Below, one piece after another: positions 42,678 to 51,963 of a stretch of DNA of 64,000 nt. The first letter of the stretch is position 1. Each line of letters starts with the position of its first letter. This DNA is from Bacteroidia bacterium (GTDB lineage Bacteria > Bacteroidota > Bacteroidia > Bacteroidales > CAJPTX01). The stretch is from contig CAJPTC010000010.1 of assembly GCA_905373475.1 (NCBI GenBank), positions 10,637-74,636 on the forward strand, read 5' to 3'. A program made the position numbers and the translations under genes. Under the pieces are notes generated by a model. That model searched no databases. It was given only the letters and a program-made list of their open reading frames with translations, and was not told where the DNA came from.

Positions 42678-44456
42678 ATGAAGTCTTTCTTTAGGACAGT
42701 CTTAGCCGTAGTTGTAGGCATACTGCTCGTACAATTGTTTTCTCTATTTCTCATCTTTTCGATGATTGGCGTGATGGGAGCACTGGAAAGTGTTGAAGAT
42801 ATCAAAGCCCACACAGTCCTGACCGTAGATCTTACGAAAACGATAACGGATAAGGAGGTGAACGATCCTCTCGCCAATCTGAATTTTAGGAGCTTAAAGC
42901 TCCCCGAGCAAAATACACTTTATGCCGCACTGCGTGCTATTGAGTATGCCAAGTCGGATGACAAAATCGAAGGTATCCTGATTAGAGCCGATGGGCTACA
43001 GATGTCGATTAGTACAGCACAAGAGATTCGTGATGCCATTGCCGATTTCCGTAGCAGTGGCAAGTTTGTTTATGCCTACGGTTCAGGCTATGGGCAATTC
43101 CCGTACTATGTAGCGTCAGTGGCAGACAGTGTATTTATTCACCCAATGGGCGAAATGATGTGGTTTGGCTTGGCATCACAAAATTTCTACCTCAAGGATG
43201 CTTTAGCAAAGTGGGGAATTGAACCACAGATTATTCGTCACGGAAAGTACAAATCGGCTGTAGAACCCTTCATGGAAAACGAGATGAGCATGGCTAACCA
43301 CGAGCAGACCATGACCTATCTGACTTCGATGTGGAACTATACCACAAATGCTGTTGCCACAGCACGCCAGATTTCTGTTGAAGAACTCAATATGTTTGCC
43401 GAAGGGCGCGTTGCCTTCCTACCCAAACAGGCACTAGAAGCAGAGCTTGTGGACGGAATCTATTACGCCGATCAGATGGACTCGATGCTTCTTGCCAAAA
43501 CGGGACGAAAAGCTGATGAAAAATTGCGCACTGTCTCTTTGCACGATTATTCACAATATGTGCAACAACAGCAATCTTTAGATCTCTCCGCCGAGAAAAT
43601 CGCCTTAGTCTATGCCATGGGCGAAATAAATGATGGCGATGAGGACGACTCTGCAATTGGAGGCGACGCTTATGCTGAGATTTTCTCGCAGCTTCGTAAA
43701 GATTCTACCATCAAAGCGGTAGTACTCCGCGTTAATTCGCCTGGGGGTAGTGCTTTTGCTTCGGAGGTAATGTGGCGCGAACTTACGCGTTTGCGCGAGA
43801 AAAAACCGCTTATTGTCTCTATGGGTACTTACGCCGCATCGGGCGGATACTATATCTCAGCGCCCGCAGACTACATCGTGGCAAGTCCGCTTACGCTTAC
43901 GGGGTCTATTGGCGTATTTGGTATGTATATGACGTATGGCAAACTGCTCCGCGAGAAATTATCAGTATACCCACGGGTGGTTAAAACGCATTCACACTCC
44001 GATATAGGCTCTGTTATGCGCCCACTGGATGCGTTTGAAAGAGAACTGATGCAACAGTCGGTAGAGAATACCTATTCTATCTTTTTGAGCCGTGTGGCAG
44101 AAGGACGTAAGAAAACTTCAGAAGCTGTCGATTCTATCGGACAAGGGCGGGTTTGGAGTGGCCTTGATGCACAACGCCTAGGGTTAGTTGACGAGCTGGG
44201 CGGGCTAGATCGTGCAATTGCCGTAGCAGCTGAGCGCGCAAATATCGCAGACAATTACCGCCTCGCCGTTTATCCAAAGCAAGAACTTTCGTTCTTCAAC
44301 GGAATGGTGAACAGCTTCCTCACCTCAAAGGCGCAACTTGCAAAACAGATTTTTGGAATCTCTGACCCCGAACAGGAGTTTGTAGAGAACATCGAACGCC
44401 TGCTCAAGAAACGAGGCATACGTGCGGAGATGCCTTACATGATCGAAATCCGTTAG
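42678..44456 (+). CDS. sppA: Signal peptide peptidase SppA (67K type)
   Basis: The protein has 592 residues, with one membrane helix near the N-terminus and two peptidase S49 halves. By analogy with E. coli SppA, the catalytic Lys is Lys192 in YKSAVEPF and the nucleophile is Ser388 in YAASGGYYIS, so the dyad is intact. It degrades cleaved signal peptides in the inner membrane. It is followed 7 nt later by lpxK. SppA supports the high load of exported proteins seen in this window. Confidence 0.95.
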   Translation: MKSFFRTVLAVVVGILLVQLFSLFLIFSMIGVMGALESVEDIKAHTVLTVDLTKTITDKEVNDPLANLNFRSLKLPEQNTLYAALRAIEYAKSDDKIEGILIRADGLQMSISTAQEIRDAIADFRSSGKFVYAYGSGYGQFPYYVASVADSVFIHPMGEMMWFGLASQNFYLKDALAKWGIEPQIIRHGKYKSAVEPFMENEMSMANHEQTMTYLTSMWNYTTNAVATARQISVEELNMFAEGRVAFLPKQALEAELVDGIYYADQMDSMLLAKTGRKADEKLRTVSLHDYSQYVQQQQSLDLSAEKIALVYAMGEINDGDEDDSAIGGDAYAEIFSQLRKDSTIKAVVLRVNSPGGSAFASEVMWRELTRLREKKPLIVSMGTYAASGGYYISAPADYIVASPLTLTGSIGVFGMYMTYGKLLREKLSVYPRVVKTHSHSDIGSVMRPLDAFERELMQQSVENTYSIFLSRVAEGRKKTSEAVDSIGQGRVWSGLDAQRLGLVDELGGLDRAIAVAAERANIADNYRLAVYPKQELSFFNGMVNSFLTSKAQLAKQIFGISDPEQEFVENIERLLKKRGIRAEMPYMIEIR

Positions 44457-44463
44457 TTGACGC

Positions 44464-45495
44464 ATGTTTGCGTGGCTTCGTAAGGCTGTTTCATACGTCT
44501 TCGGAGGCGTGCTACGTGTGCGGCATTGGCTGTACGACAACGGATATTTTAAGAGTTACACGGCAGATGTGCCTACAATCTGCGTTGGAAACTTAGCAGT
44601 AGGCGGTACGGGGAAATCGCCGATAGTGGCGGCGCTTATGGAACGTTTTGGTACGCGCCGCGGTGCAGTGATGCTGAGTAGAGGGTATGGTCGTACTACA
44701 CGGGGCTTTCGTGTGGTACGACCTTCTTCGTTAGCGCGCGAGGTGGGCGATGAACCCCTCCAGCTCAAACTCCGCACACCAGAGAACCGTGTCGTTGTGT
44801 GCGAAGACCGTGTGGCAGGGTGTCGACAAATTTTGCAGGAGTATCCCGATTGTGAGTTGATTGTGCTCGACGATGCCTTTCAACACAGGCGTTTACGTTC
44901 GTCGGTTAACCTCCTCCTTACTCGGTTCGATAATCCGTTTTCAACCGATTTTTTGTTGCCCTATGGTCGTTTGCGCGATCTGAAATGCCGTGCACGCTAT
45001 GCTGATGCCATTGTGGTAACCAACGTGCCAACCCAAGCTTCGCTAACAGAGTGCGAACAGCTCGCAAAACAATTGCAGAGTTACCCCGAACAACCTGTAC
45101 TCTATTCAGGACTCTGCTACGGTGAGCCGCGAAACCTTACAGGCGAATTGTTTGAAAATAGCGCACTGCAAGGCAACGTTTATGGGTTAGCGGGCATAGC
45201 TAATCCCGCATCCTTTTTTGAATACATCGCTACCCTGCACGAGATTCGCGACTACCTTACCTACAACGATCATCATCGTTTCACACGTCGCGAAATAACA
45301 CTCCTCGAACGTATTGTTACCCACGACGGTTGGATTATTACTACCGAGAAGGACGCTACACGCCTGCGAGAACTTGTTGCTCCTGAAAGCTATTTAAGTC
45401 ACCGAATTCTTTATATCCCCATTCACATCGTTTGGTTGTGGGAGAGTGAGAAAAAACTAGAACTTATTTTGAAAAATGAACTTGAAAAGGATTGA
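44464..45495 (+). CDS. lpxK: Tetraacyldisaccharide 4'-kinase LpxK
   Basis: The protein has 343 residues with P-loop GGTGKSP (about 47-53). GNLAVGGTGKSP, MLSRGYGR and the DDAFQHRRL motif are the known LpxK signatures. It phosphorylates the 4' position of the lipid A disaccharide at the inner membrane. The gene overlaps the purine nucleoside phosphorylase gene by 20 nt, an uncommon pairing of lipid A and nucleoside metabolism kept together by translational coupling. Confidence 0.96.
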   Translation: MFAWLRKAVSYVFGGVLRVRHWLYDNGYFKSYTADVPTICVGNLAVGGTGKSPIVAALMERFGTRRGAVMLSRGYGRTTRGFRVVRPSSLAREVGDEPLQLKLRTPENRVVVCEDRVAGCRQILQEYPDCELIVLDDAFQHRRLRSSVNLLLTRFDNPFSTDFLLPYGRLRDLKCRARYADAIVVTNVPTQASLTECEQLAKQLQSYPEQPVLYSGLCYGEPRNLTGELFENSALQGNVYGLAGIANPASFFEYIATLHEIRDYLTYNDHHRFTRREITLLERIVTHDGWIITTEKDATRLRELVAPESYLSHRILYIPIHIVWLWESEKKLELILKNELEKD

Positions 45496-46291
45496 AGAGC
45501 GCGCTGCTTATTTTCTACGCAAACGTCTTCCAGAAGCCCCCAAATTTGCGCTTGTACTAGGGTCAGGGTTAGATAGTATCATGGAGCAGGCAGAAGTAGA
45601 ACAAGAGGTGGCGTACGAAGAAATTCCAGGCTTTCATGGTTCGTCGGTAGCAGGGCATGCAGGGCGACTTGCCTATTGCCGTATCAATGGAGTACGGGTA
45701 CTTGTTCTCCGTGGTCGGTGGCATTACTACGAGGGCTATAATATGCAGGAGGTTACCTCTTACGTCAGGGTGCTACGTGCCATTGGTGTACAGCGTTTAA
45801 TACTTACCAATGCAAGTGGAGGCGTAAATCCAGCCTTTCGTGCGGGCGATCTCATGCTGATAACCGACCACATAAACCTGATGCCCAACCCCCTCATAGG
45901 TCCTAATGACGATACACTCGGTTCGCGTTTCCCCACAATGCATCAGGCGTATGCTTTGGATACGATTGAATTGGCGCGTGCCACTGCAGAGCGTGAAAAA
46001 ATAACCCTGCACGAAGGGTGCTACCTAGGCACTACAGGACCTTCTTTTGAAACGCCGCATGAATACAACTTCTATCGTATTGTAGGGGCAGATGCGGTAG
46101 GCATGTCTACTGTGCCCGAAGTGATTGTAGCCAACCACTGTGGCTTAAAAGTACTAGCCTTCTCAATGATCTCTAATGTTGGAGGGCTGGATAGGCATCT
46201 GGAAGTATCGCACGAAGAAGTACAAGAAGTAGGTGCACGAGCTAGTGAAAATTTGGCGCGGCTACTGCTCGCTATATTCCCGAAACTGTAG
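45476..46291 (+). CDS. punA: Purine-nucleoside phosphorylase (trimeric type)
   Basis: The protein has 271 residues. Signatures are LVLGSGL near residue 27, RGRWHYYEGYNMQEV, LTNASGGVNPAFRAGD and the ending region with GTTGPSFETPHEY and MSTVPEVIVA. This is the trimeric PNP family that splits purine nucleosides with phosphate into base and ribose-1-phosphate for salvage. Its start lies inside lpxK (20-nt overlap), so it is probably translated by coupling. No strong plus-strand terminator follows; the next hairpin serves the opposite strand. Confidence 0.93.
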   Translation: MNLKRIEERAAYFLRKRLPEAPKFALVLGSGLDSIMEQAEVEQEVAYEEIPGFHGSSVAGHAGRLAYCRINGVRVLVLRGRWHYYEGYNMQEVTSYVRVLRAIGVQRLILTNASGGVNPAFRAGDLMLITDHINLMPNPLIGPNDDTLGSRFPTMHQAYALDTIELARATAEREKITLHEGCYLGTTGPSFETPHEYNFYRIVGADAVGMSTVPEVIVANHCGLKVLAFSMISNVGGLDRHLEVSHEEVQEVGARASENLARLLLAIFPKL

Positions 46292-46326
46292 CAAGGAACA
46301 GACCAGTTTCCTTGCAGTCGCTGCAA

Positions 46327-46364
46327 CAAAAAACTCGCGCCCCTCTCCATGAGAGAAACGCGAG
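46327..46364 (-). terminator. Rho-independent terminator for the DUF438 gene
   Basis: On the minus strand CTCGCGTTTCTCTC pairs with GAGAGGGGCGCGAG (14 bp with three G-U) over a 3-nt loop, followed by a T-tract. It is 43 nt past the stop of the gene. Confidence 0.85.
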
Positions 46365-46406
46365 CCAATCAAACTATATTGGAGGATATCTGCTAGAATA
46401 GTACTG

Positions 46407-47987
46407 CTAACGCCGTAGCACTTCTTCAATTGCTTTTATCAAATCTGCAAGCGGCATTCCACTGCGCTCGCTCATCATACCCACGTTTGCCTTGGGGATC
46501 ATTACACGCGCCAAAGGTGTGCTGAGCATCTTAAAACTACTGTTGATTTTGGGCAACTCTCCCTTTAACTCTGGGCAAACGGCGAGCAGATCTTTTAGGC
46601 GCGTTTCGGCAGTCACAACCATTGTCTTACGATCGATCTCTGCTGGCACGTTTCCTGTTTTCTCTTCTTCTTCCATTGTTACCTCTTCCTCAACACGCGT
46701 GGTTTCCCCGTTTTCGCTTTTGCTCCAAACGAGCAAGGTGCGCGAGCCTTCGAGTGCGCGTATATGCGTGCAGTTCTGCATCATCTCCAGAATCCCGCGG
46801 AAACGCCCATGTTCGTCGCGTACTGCCGTGTAGGTGATATAAACGAAGAACCCAGGCTTGTTAATCCAAAAATCTACGGTGTCGGCTTCTCCAGAACGGA
46901 ACTTCTGAATAATCTCTTCTACAATGTGTACACTCGTACGCGGGTGGCAGTTCTTTACGTCGCGCCCGATTACGTTTTTGCTTCGTGGGAATACACGATG
47001 CTCCGTGTCGGAATAGAAACAAACCAGTTCGTTTTCATCCACGTAGGAGAGGTCTACGGGTAGGTGGCGGAAAATAAGGTTTATCTGTTCAAGCGTCAAT
47101 TTGCCCGTTGCCACTTCGAGCTTCTCATCAGGATGGGGTGCATTCGCCGCGTAGCCGTGCTTGGCTAACAGCGCCAGTAAGTCTTTTTCAAGCCCATCGC
47201 TACTACCTGAAGTTGAGGTTTGAGACTTTGTTCCTGTTTCAGTAGGTTTTACCTCTATCCAAGCGAAACCTATCTCGCGATCCCCCTCCTTCATATCCTC
47301 GAACTCTTCAGGCTTTATCATCACCAACGAAGTGGGATAGAGTACTTGTTCCTCCTTTTGCATCAAGTCGCGGATATCTGCCACGATCATCTTTTGTTTC
47401 TCGATGAACTCCTCTTCTTTCCCGTCTTCAAGGAGTTTACGTGTGTCGCGTATCTCGTCTCGAATAAAGTCGTCTAACAACCACATCGTGGTGGTAGGAC
47501 GATCAAAACCTTTGCGCTCAAGCAACGAATAGAGTTGGTTCTGTTTGCGCGAAAGATGGATTTTGAACTTTGCTAGCTCATCGTAGAGTTCGTACCATTG
47601 GTTACGAATCACGGGGTATTGTACAAGGTCTTCTACAGCCAAGAGATGCTTACGCATCGCGTCATTCTCGCGATAGTAACACATCAGCGGATGATCGGCG
47701 GGAAGATCGGGGCGACTCGTGTCCCATATATCTTGGTAGAGATCCATCATCGCTTGGATGTCCTCTTTACGGCACTCGTCGTCCTCAAAAGCCTTAAATT
47801 CTTGCTCTGCAAAAGCGAGCTCATAGGCTCGAATAGACCCTACCTCCGCCTTCAATCGTGCGCGTCCCTCCTCGAGGGTAATTTTACCATCGTCGTAGAG
47901 ACGACGTATCTCGAGCATACGCTCTATTTTCTCACGATCTATCTTCGGAAGATACTGATCCATGCTGGGCTTGTCCATCTTATTCAT
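46407..47987 (-). CDS. DUF438/hemerythrin/PAS/DUF1858 protein
   Basis: The protein has 526 residues. In order: DUF438 (about 15-80), a hemerythrin-like HHE region (about 95-235, only some of the His/Glu ligands recognisable, e.g. KHLLAVEDLV, FKIHLSRKQ and KEEQVLYP), a low-complexity spacer rich in Ser/Thr, a PAS domain (about 325-430, including VDFWINKPGFFVYI), and a C-terminal DUF1858 domain (ETRLKDLLAVCPELKGELPK). Such proteins may sense NO, O2 or redox state. It is 28 nt downstream of dnaJ on the same strand and probably co-expressed with the heat-shock genes. It has no signal peptide; it is cytoplasmic. Confidence 0.85.
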   Translation of the reverse strand: MNKMDKPSMDQYLPKIDREKIERMLEIRRLYDDGKITLEEGRARLKAEVGSIRAYELAFAEQEFKAFEDDECRKEDIQAMMDLYQDIWDTSRPDLPADHPLMCYYRENDAMRKHLLAVEDLVQYPVIRNQWYELYDELAKFKIHLSRKQNQLYSLLERKGFDRPTTTMWLLDDFIRDEIRDTRKLLEDGKEEEFIEKQKMIVADIRDLMQKEEQVLYPTSLVMIKPEEFEDMKEGDREIGFAWIEVKPTETGTKSQTSTSGSSDGLEKDLLALLAKHGYAANAPHPDEKLEVATGKLTLEQINLIFRHLPVDLSYVDENELVCFYSDTEHRVFPRSKNVIGRDVKNCHPRTSVHIVEEIIQKFRSGEADTVDFWINKPGFFVYITYTAVRDEHGRFRGILEMMQNCTHIRALEGSRTLLVWSKSENGETTRVEEEVTMEEEEKTGNVPAEIDRKTMVVTAETRLKDLLAVCPELKGELPKINSSFKMLSTPLARVMIPKANVGMMSERSGMPLADLIKAIEEVLRR

Positions 47988-48015
47988 TGAGATTAGGAAG
48001 TTACATTTCTAGCCC

Positions 48016-49152
48016 TCACGAGAAAATCTCCTGTATTCGTGTCAGTAGTGTATGTGCTGCACCCTTCTTTTCCTTCGGCTTGAAATTCTCGCTCTCGGCT
48101 AATTTAGAAACGATCGACTTCTCTTCATTGTTTAACGACGTGGGAATAAATACGTCGGCAATGATGAGAAGATCCCCCCGCGAACGAGTCTGAATAGATG
48201 TAATCCCCTTTCCTTTAACACGATATAAATTTCCTGGTTGCGTACCAGCGGGTATCTTTATTTTCACTTTACCCCCTAAAGTGGGGACTTCTACACTCCC
48301 TCCTTGCACTGCCTGCGGCACACTCAGATGAAGGTTATAGAGCAGATTGGCGCCTTCGCGTACAAATTCCTCGTGTGGCTCTTGCTCAACAACTACATAG
48401 AAATCGCCTGGAATACCTCCATGCCGAGCCGCATTCCCCGCTCCATTAAGCTGAAGTTGCATAGAATCTTCTATCCCTGCAGGAATATCTACCGATACTG
48501 TGTCCTCGGCACGCACTACGCCCTCTCCACGGCACGCTTTACACTTCTTCTTTGGAATTTTCCCCGTACCCTCGCAATCTGGGCAAGGCGCACTCGTTTG
48601 CATCATGCCAAGTATGCTACGCACCGTTTTTACAATATGCCCACTGCCTTTGCAACGAGAGCATTCCTCCATCTCAGTGCCTGGCTCAGCACCTGTGCCA
48701 TTACATTCTTTACAAGGTACGTACTTGTTGACTTTCAGTTTTTTGGTTACGCCCTTATCTATCTCTTCAAGCGACAGTTTCAGCCTAACGCGCAAATCCG
48801 TTCCTCGAGCCACTGAGCGCTGCGTACTAGCATGTGCTCCACCAAAGCCACCGAAAATATTGCCGAACTGTGCAAAAATATCATCCATTGTAAAGCCACC
48901 CGCAGCACCGCTTCCTCCTGTCGCACCCTCTACGCCCGCATGCCCAAAGCGGTCATAGCGCGCCCTTTTATTCGGATCGCGTAGCACGTCGTATGCCTCA
49001 GCAGCCTCCTTAAATTTGGCTTCTGCCTCTGGGTTATTAGGGTTTCGATCGGGGTGATATTCCAACGCTTTCTTGCGATAGGCTTTCTTAATCTCTTCTT
49101 CCGATGCGTTTCGTTCTACTCCCAATACTTCGTAGTAATCTCGTTTCGCCAT
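48016..49152 (-). CDS. dnaJ: Chaperone DnaJ
   Basis: The protein has 378 residues in the full type I layout. The J-domain has HPD (33-35), a Gly/Phe-rich stretch follows, and the zinc-binding domain has four CxxCxGxG repeats (CKECNGTG, CSRCKGSG, CPDCEGTG, CKACRGEG). It then has the C-terminal substrate-binding beta domains. It stimulates DnaK ATPase and hands over substrates. It lies 21 nt after grpE; dnaK is not in this window. Confidence 0.98.
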   Translation of the reverse strand: MAKRDYYEVLGVERNASEEEIKKAYRKKALEYHPDRNPNNPEAEAKFKEAAEAYDVLRDPNKRARYDRFGHAGVEGATGGSGAAGGFTMDDIFAQFGNIFGGFGGAHASTQRSVARGTDLRVRLKLSLEEIDKGVTKKLKVNKYVPCKECNGTGAEPGTEMEECSRCKGSGHIVKTVRSILGMMQTSAPCPDCEGTGKIPKKKCKACRGEGVVRAEDTVSVDIPAGIEDSMQLQLNGAGNAARHGGIPGDFYVVVEQEPHEEFVREGANLLYNLHLSVPQAVQGGSVEVPTLGGKVKIKIPAGTQPGNLYRVKGKGITSIQTRSRGDLLIIADVFIPTSLNNEEKSIVSKLAESENFKPKEKKGAAHTLLTRIQEIFS

Positions 49153-49173
49153 CTCCGTTTGTTTCTTCTCCTT

Positions 49174-49779
49174 TTATTCTCCTATTACCACCTGTGCATG
49201 ACGAAGTACGCGCCCATTCAGCAGATAGCCTTTACGTAGCACATCTACCACATGCCCTTTCTTACTAGCATCCTCTACCTTGAACTGCGTTACTGCATCG
49301 TGGTAATCGGTATTAAGCTCCTGATCAAGCGCCTCAATCTCTGTTACCCCATTCTCTTGCAGGAAACGAAGCAGGAGCTTGTAGATTAGCTCCATGCCCG
49401 TACGCATACTTTCAATATCGGTTGTATTACTCTGGAGTGCTCGCTCAAAATCGTCAACCACGGGTAGTAGCTTTAGTAGCGTTGCTTCACTTGCCACAGC
49501 TACCAGTTCCTGCTTCTCGCGGAGTGTGCGCTTCCGATAGTTGTCGAACTCAGCGCTTAGGCGGATAAATTTATCCTTCCACTCCTCAGCTTCCTGTTTT
49601 GCCAGTTCAAACCGTTCATCTCGCTCGGTCTGCGCAGCTTCACTTTCGGCTTGCGAGGCATCTTTTGTTTCTTCGCCTTCTGTTGCGGTTGTATCTGTAG
49701 TCTGGGTAGGTTCTTCTGCTGTTTGCTTTGTTTCCTGCGACAACTTTTCTTCTGCTATGTGGTGTTCCTTCTTATCCAT
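49174..49779 (-). CDS. grpE: Nucleotide exchange factor GrpE
   Basis: The protein has 201 residues from the ATG at 49779; a longer reading frame starting at 49833 runs through the hairpin below and is not credible. A long acidic N-terminal tail (about 1-60, rich in Glu, Ala, Thr and Gln) precedes the helical GrpE core (LAKQEAEEWKDKFIRLSAEFDNYRKR onward). It releases ADP from DnaK. Head of the grpE-dnaJ-DUF438 unit. A putative promoter just upstream is TAAATTTC (one mismatch to TAnnTTTG). Confidence 0.95.
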   Translation of the reverse strand: MDKKEHHIAEEKLSQETKQTAEEPTQTTDTTATEGEETKDASQAESEAAQTERDERFELAKQEAEEWKDKFIRLSAEFDNYRKRTLREKQELVAVASEATLLKLLPVVDDFERALQSNTTDIESMRTGMELIYKLLLRFLQENGVTEIEALDQELNTDYHDAVTQFKVEDASKKGHVVDVLRKGYLLNGRVLRHAQVVIGE

Positions 49780-49818
49780 CTCTGAGAAATTTAGTATGCT
49801 TAAGGCGGCGCAATAAAT

Positions 49819-49852
49819 ATGCCGTTCCGTCACTTACATGACAAAACGGCAT
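49819..49852 (-). terminator. Hairpin between murA and grpE
   Basis: On the minus strand a contiguous 14-bp stem (49839-49852 with 49819-49832, two G-U) has a 6-nt loop. The tail (ATTTATTG) is T-rich but not a full T-tract. It may end the murA transcript or only limit read-through. Confidence 0.55.
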
Positions 49853-49877
49853 GTGCCTCACATTGTCTGTCTCCGAA

Positions 49878-51188
49878 TTATTGTGAAATGCGCTCTATAT
49901 GAGCTCCAAGCGCATTCAGGCGCACATCGATTAACTCATACCCTCTATCAATCTGTTCTACGTTGTAAATCGTACTCGTACCATCGGCAGCCAGCGCGGC
50001 CAGCAGAAGCGCAACTCCCGCACGAATATCGGGCGAGGTCATGCTCGTCGAGCGGAGTCGCACCTGACGATTTAGCCCTATCACTGTGGCGCGATGCGGG
50101 TCGCAAAGAATAATCTGCGCCCCCATATCAATGAGTTTATCCACAAAGAAAAGACGGCTTTCAAACATCTTCTGATGTATAAGCACCGCACCGCGTGCCT
50201 GCGTTGCAACAACAAGGAATACACTCAAAAGATCGGGAGTAAGTCCAGGCCACGGCGCATCGGCTATGGTCATGATTGAGCCATCCATGAAAGTCTCAAT
50301 CTCGTAGGGTTCACTCCCATAAACAATCAGATTGTCGCCCTTTGCTTCGAGATGTATACCCAGACGCTCAAAGGAGTGCGGAATGATGCCAAGCTCCGTG
50401 AGGTGCACATCTTGGATAGTGAGGTCGCTCTGTGTAATTGCGGCAAGCCCTATGAACGAGCCTACTTCAATCATATCGGGGAGAAGCGTGTGCTCTGTGC
50501 CCGCAAGGCTCTGTACGCCGCGAATTCGTAGAAGGTTAGAACCAATCCCCGTGATGTCTGCTCCCATACGCTGTAACATCAGGCAGAGTTGTTGCACGTA
50601 GGGTTCGCAAGCCGCATTGAACAAGGTTGTTTCGCCCTCGGCAAGCACTGCCGCCATGATGAGATTGGCTGTTCCTGTTACAGAAGCCTCGTCCAGCAAC
50701 ATGTATTTACCACGAAGCTGACGCGCCTCTACACGATACCCCTCACACTCGGGCTTATATTCTAAGACAGCGCCGAGTTGCTGAAAACCTTCGAGATGCG
50801 TATCCAAACGACGCCGACCAATTTTATCGCCCCCAGGTTTCGGTACAAACGCTTCGCCAAAGCGCCCCAACAAAGGACCGGCAAGCATTACAGAACCTCG
50901 CATTTTTCCAGCGCGCAAACGGAACTCTTCGGTAAAAAGTAACGAGACATCAACACGAGAGGCGTCAAGAGTACAGCTCTCCGTTGTGTGCCAAGTGGTG
51001 CGCACTCCTAAAAACTCTAGAAGTTCGATAAGACGGAGGACATCGTGAATACGGGGTAAATTACTTATCCGTACGGGGTGCGCCGTTAGTAGCACGGCAC
51101 AAATCACCTGCAAAGCTTCGTTTTTCGCCCCCTTTGGTACAACGCTCCCCGCGAGAGTTCGTCCTCCTTCTATCCGAAATGCTTCCAT
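49878..51188 (-). CDS. murA: UDP-GlcNAc 1-carboxyvinyltransferase MurA, Asp-type active site
   Basis: The protein has 436 residues and catalyses the first committed step of peptidoglycan synthesis, adding enolpyruvate to UDP-GlcNAc. The conserved start GAKNEALQ includes Lys22 and Asn23. At the position of the E. coli active-site Cys115, in the loop PGGCxIG, this protein has Asp121 (PGGDKIG). Fosfomycin acts by alkylating that Cys, so the enzyme is predicted to be insensitive to it. The gene overlaps DUF4290 by one base in a TAATG stop-start junction. Confidence 0.97.
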   Translation of the reverse strand: MEAFRIEGGRTLAGSVVPKGAKNEALQVICAVLLTAHPVRISNLPRIHDVLRLIELLEFLGVRTTWHTTESCTLDASRVDVSLLFTEEFRLRAGKMRGSVMLAGPLLGRFGEAFVPKPGGDKIGRRRLDTHLEGFQQLGAVLEYKPECEGYRVEARQLRGKYMLLDEASVTGTANLIMAAVLAEGETTLFNAACEPYVQQLCLMLQRMGADITGIGSNLLRIRGVQSLAGTEHTLLPDMIEVGSFIGLAAITQSDLTIQDVHLTELGIIPHSFERLGIHLEAKGDNLIVYGSEPYEIETFMDGSIMTIADAPWPGLTPDLLSVFLVVATQARGAVLIHQKMFESRLFFVDKLIDMGAQIILCDPHRATVIGLNRQVRLRSTSMTSPDIRAGVALLLAALAADGTSTIYNVEQIDRGYELIDVRLNALGAHIERISQ

Positions 51189-51862
51189 TATTGGGCTATA
51201 CGACGCTTCTTGTTCTTGTTGTGGTGATGCTGCTTGTTGTTATTGGGAGCCGCCTGCGTACCATTTCCCTGTTGAATAGGTCGGTTCGCCGCATTTTTTT
51301 TAACACCCCCTTCGTTGGCAGACACTGTTACCTCTGTTAAGGTAGCTCCTTCCAGATTGACATTGCCGCCCGACAGGCGTTCTACATCGGACAGAATCTC
51401 TGCGTTCTCCACTGTGCTTTTGTTCCACTCCAAGTAGCAACGTTTCATTTGTTGCGCAGTTTGAAGCCCAAAAAGCCGTTTCTTTTCCAAGGTATCTAGG
51501 TTGCTTACAGCCGCCAGCATCTTGGGTACTAACGTACCGTAGTGATTCAGACGTTGCTTACGTGCAGGGTAGTGTAATTCCGATTTTTCTTGCGACACCG
51601 TTTCAGGTTTGTGCATAGGGTAACGCGAATCTACATCCAGTTGGTAGCCCGATATCATGTACAAGTGTTCCCACACTTTGCGTTCTTGCTCTTCCACCCG
51701 CTTTAATTGTGGGTTTTGCGATAACATAACGCGTACTACCAGAGCAGCTTGTTCGCTGCGTCGCTTCCGATCGGTTATTGTTAGCAGATACTCGACCATC
51801 TGCTGTACATGTCGCCCATACTCGGGAAGTACCAAATGCTCGCGTTGGGTATTATAATCCAT
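51188..51862 (-). CDS. DUF4290-family protein
   Basis: The protein has 224 residues and starts MDYNTQREHLVLPEYGRHVQQM, the DUF4290 pattern in Bacteroidota, where it is usually next to murA as here. No signal peptide or membrane segment is present. The helical body is followed by a low-complexity Asn/His/Lys-rich tail (about 195-224) that ends KNKKRRIAQ and may bind nucleic acid or rRNA. Stop and start overlap with murA in TAATG implies translational coupling. Function unknown. Confidence 0.85.
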   Translation of the reverse strand: MDYNTQREHLVLPEYGRHVQQMVEYLLTITDRKRRSEQAALVVRVMLSQNPQLKRVEEQERKVWEHLYMISGYQLDVDSRYPMHKPETVSQEKSELHYPARKQRLNHYGTLVPKMLAAVSNLDTLEKKRLFGLQTAQQMKRCYLEWNKSTVENAEILSDVERLSGGNVNLEGATLTEVTVSANEGGVKKNAANRPIQQGNGTQAAPNNNKQHHHNKNKKRRIAQ

Positions 51863-51888
51863 GAAAATTGATGAAACTAATTGATAAA

Positions 51889-51896
51889 CAAAAGTA
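51889..51896 (-). promoter_or_regulatory. Bacteroidota -7 element (TACTTTTG on minus strand)
   Basis: Exact TAnnTTTG match 26 nt upstream of the DUF4290-murA unit. Confidence 0.45.
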
Positions 51897-51963
51897 TTAA
51901 AAATACGCAGACTACGTGGGAATTCGCTCTATTCCCGTTGTGTCGCGCCCGTCGTAGGGGTGG

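Noticed and set aside
40507..46291. Complete chemotaxis operon
   Set aside because: Only a receptor is present; no CheA, CheW, CheR or CheB homologues lie in the unit.
49780..49833. Longer grpE with an upstream start
   Set aside because: The extension would pass through the hairpin between murA and grpE and adds residues unlike GrpE proteins.
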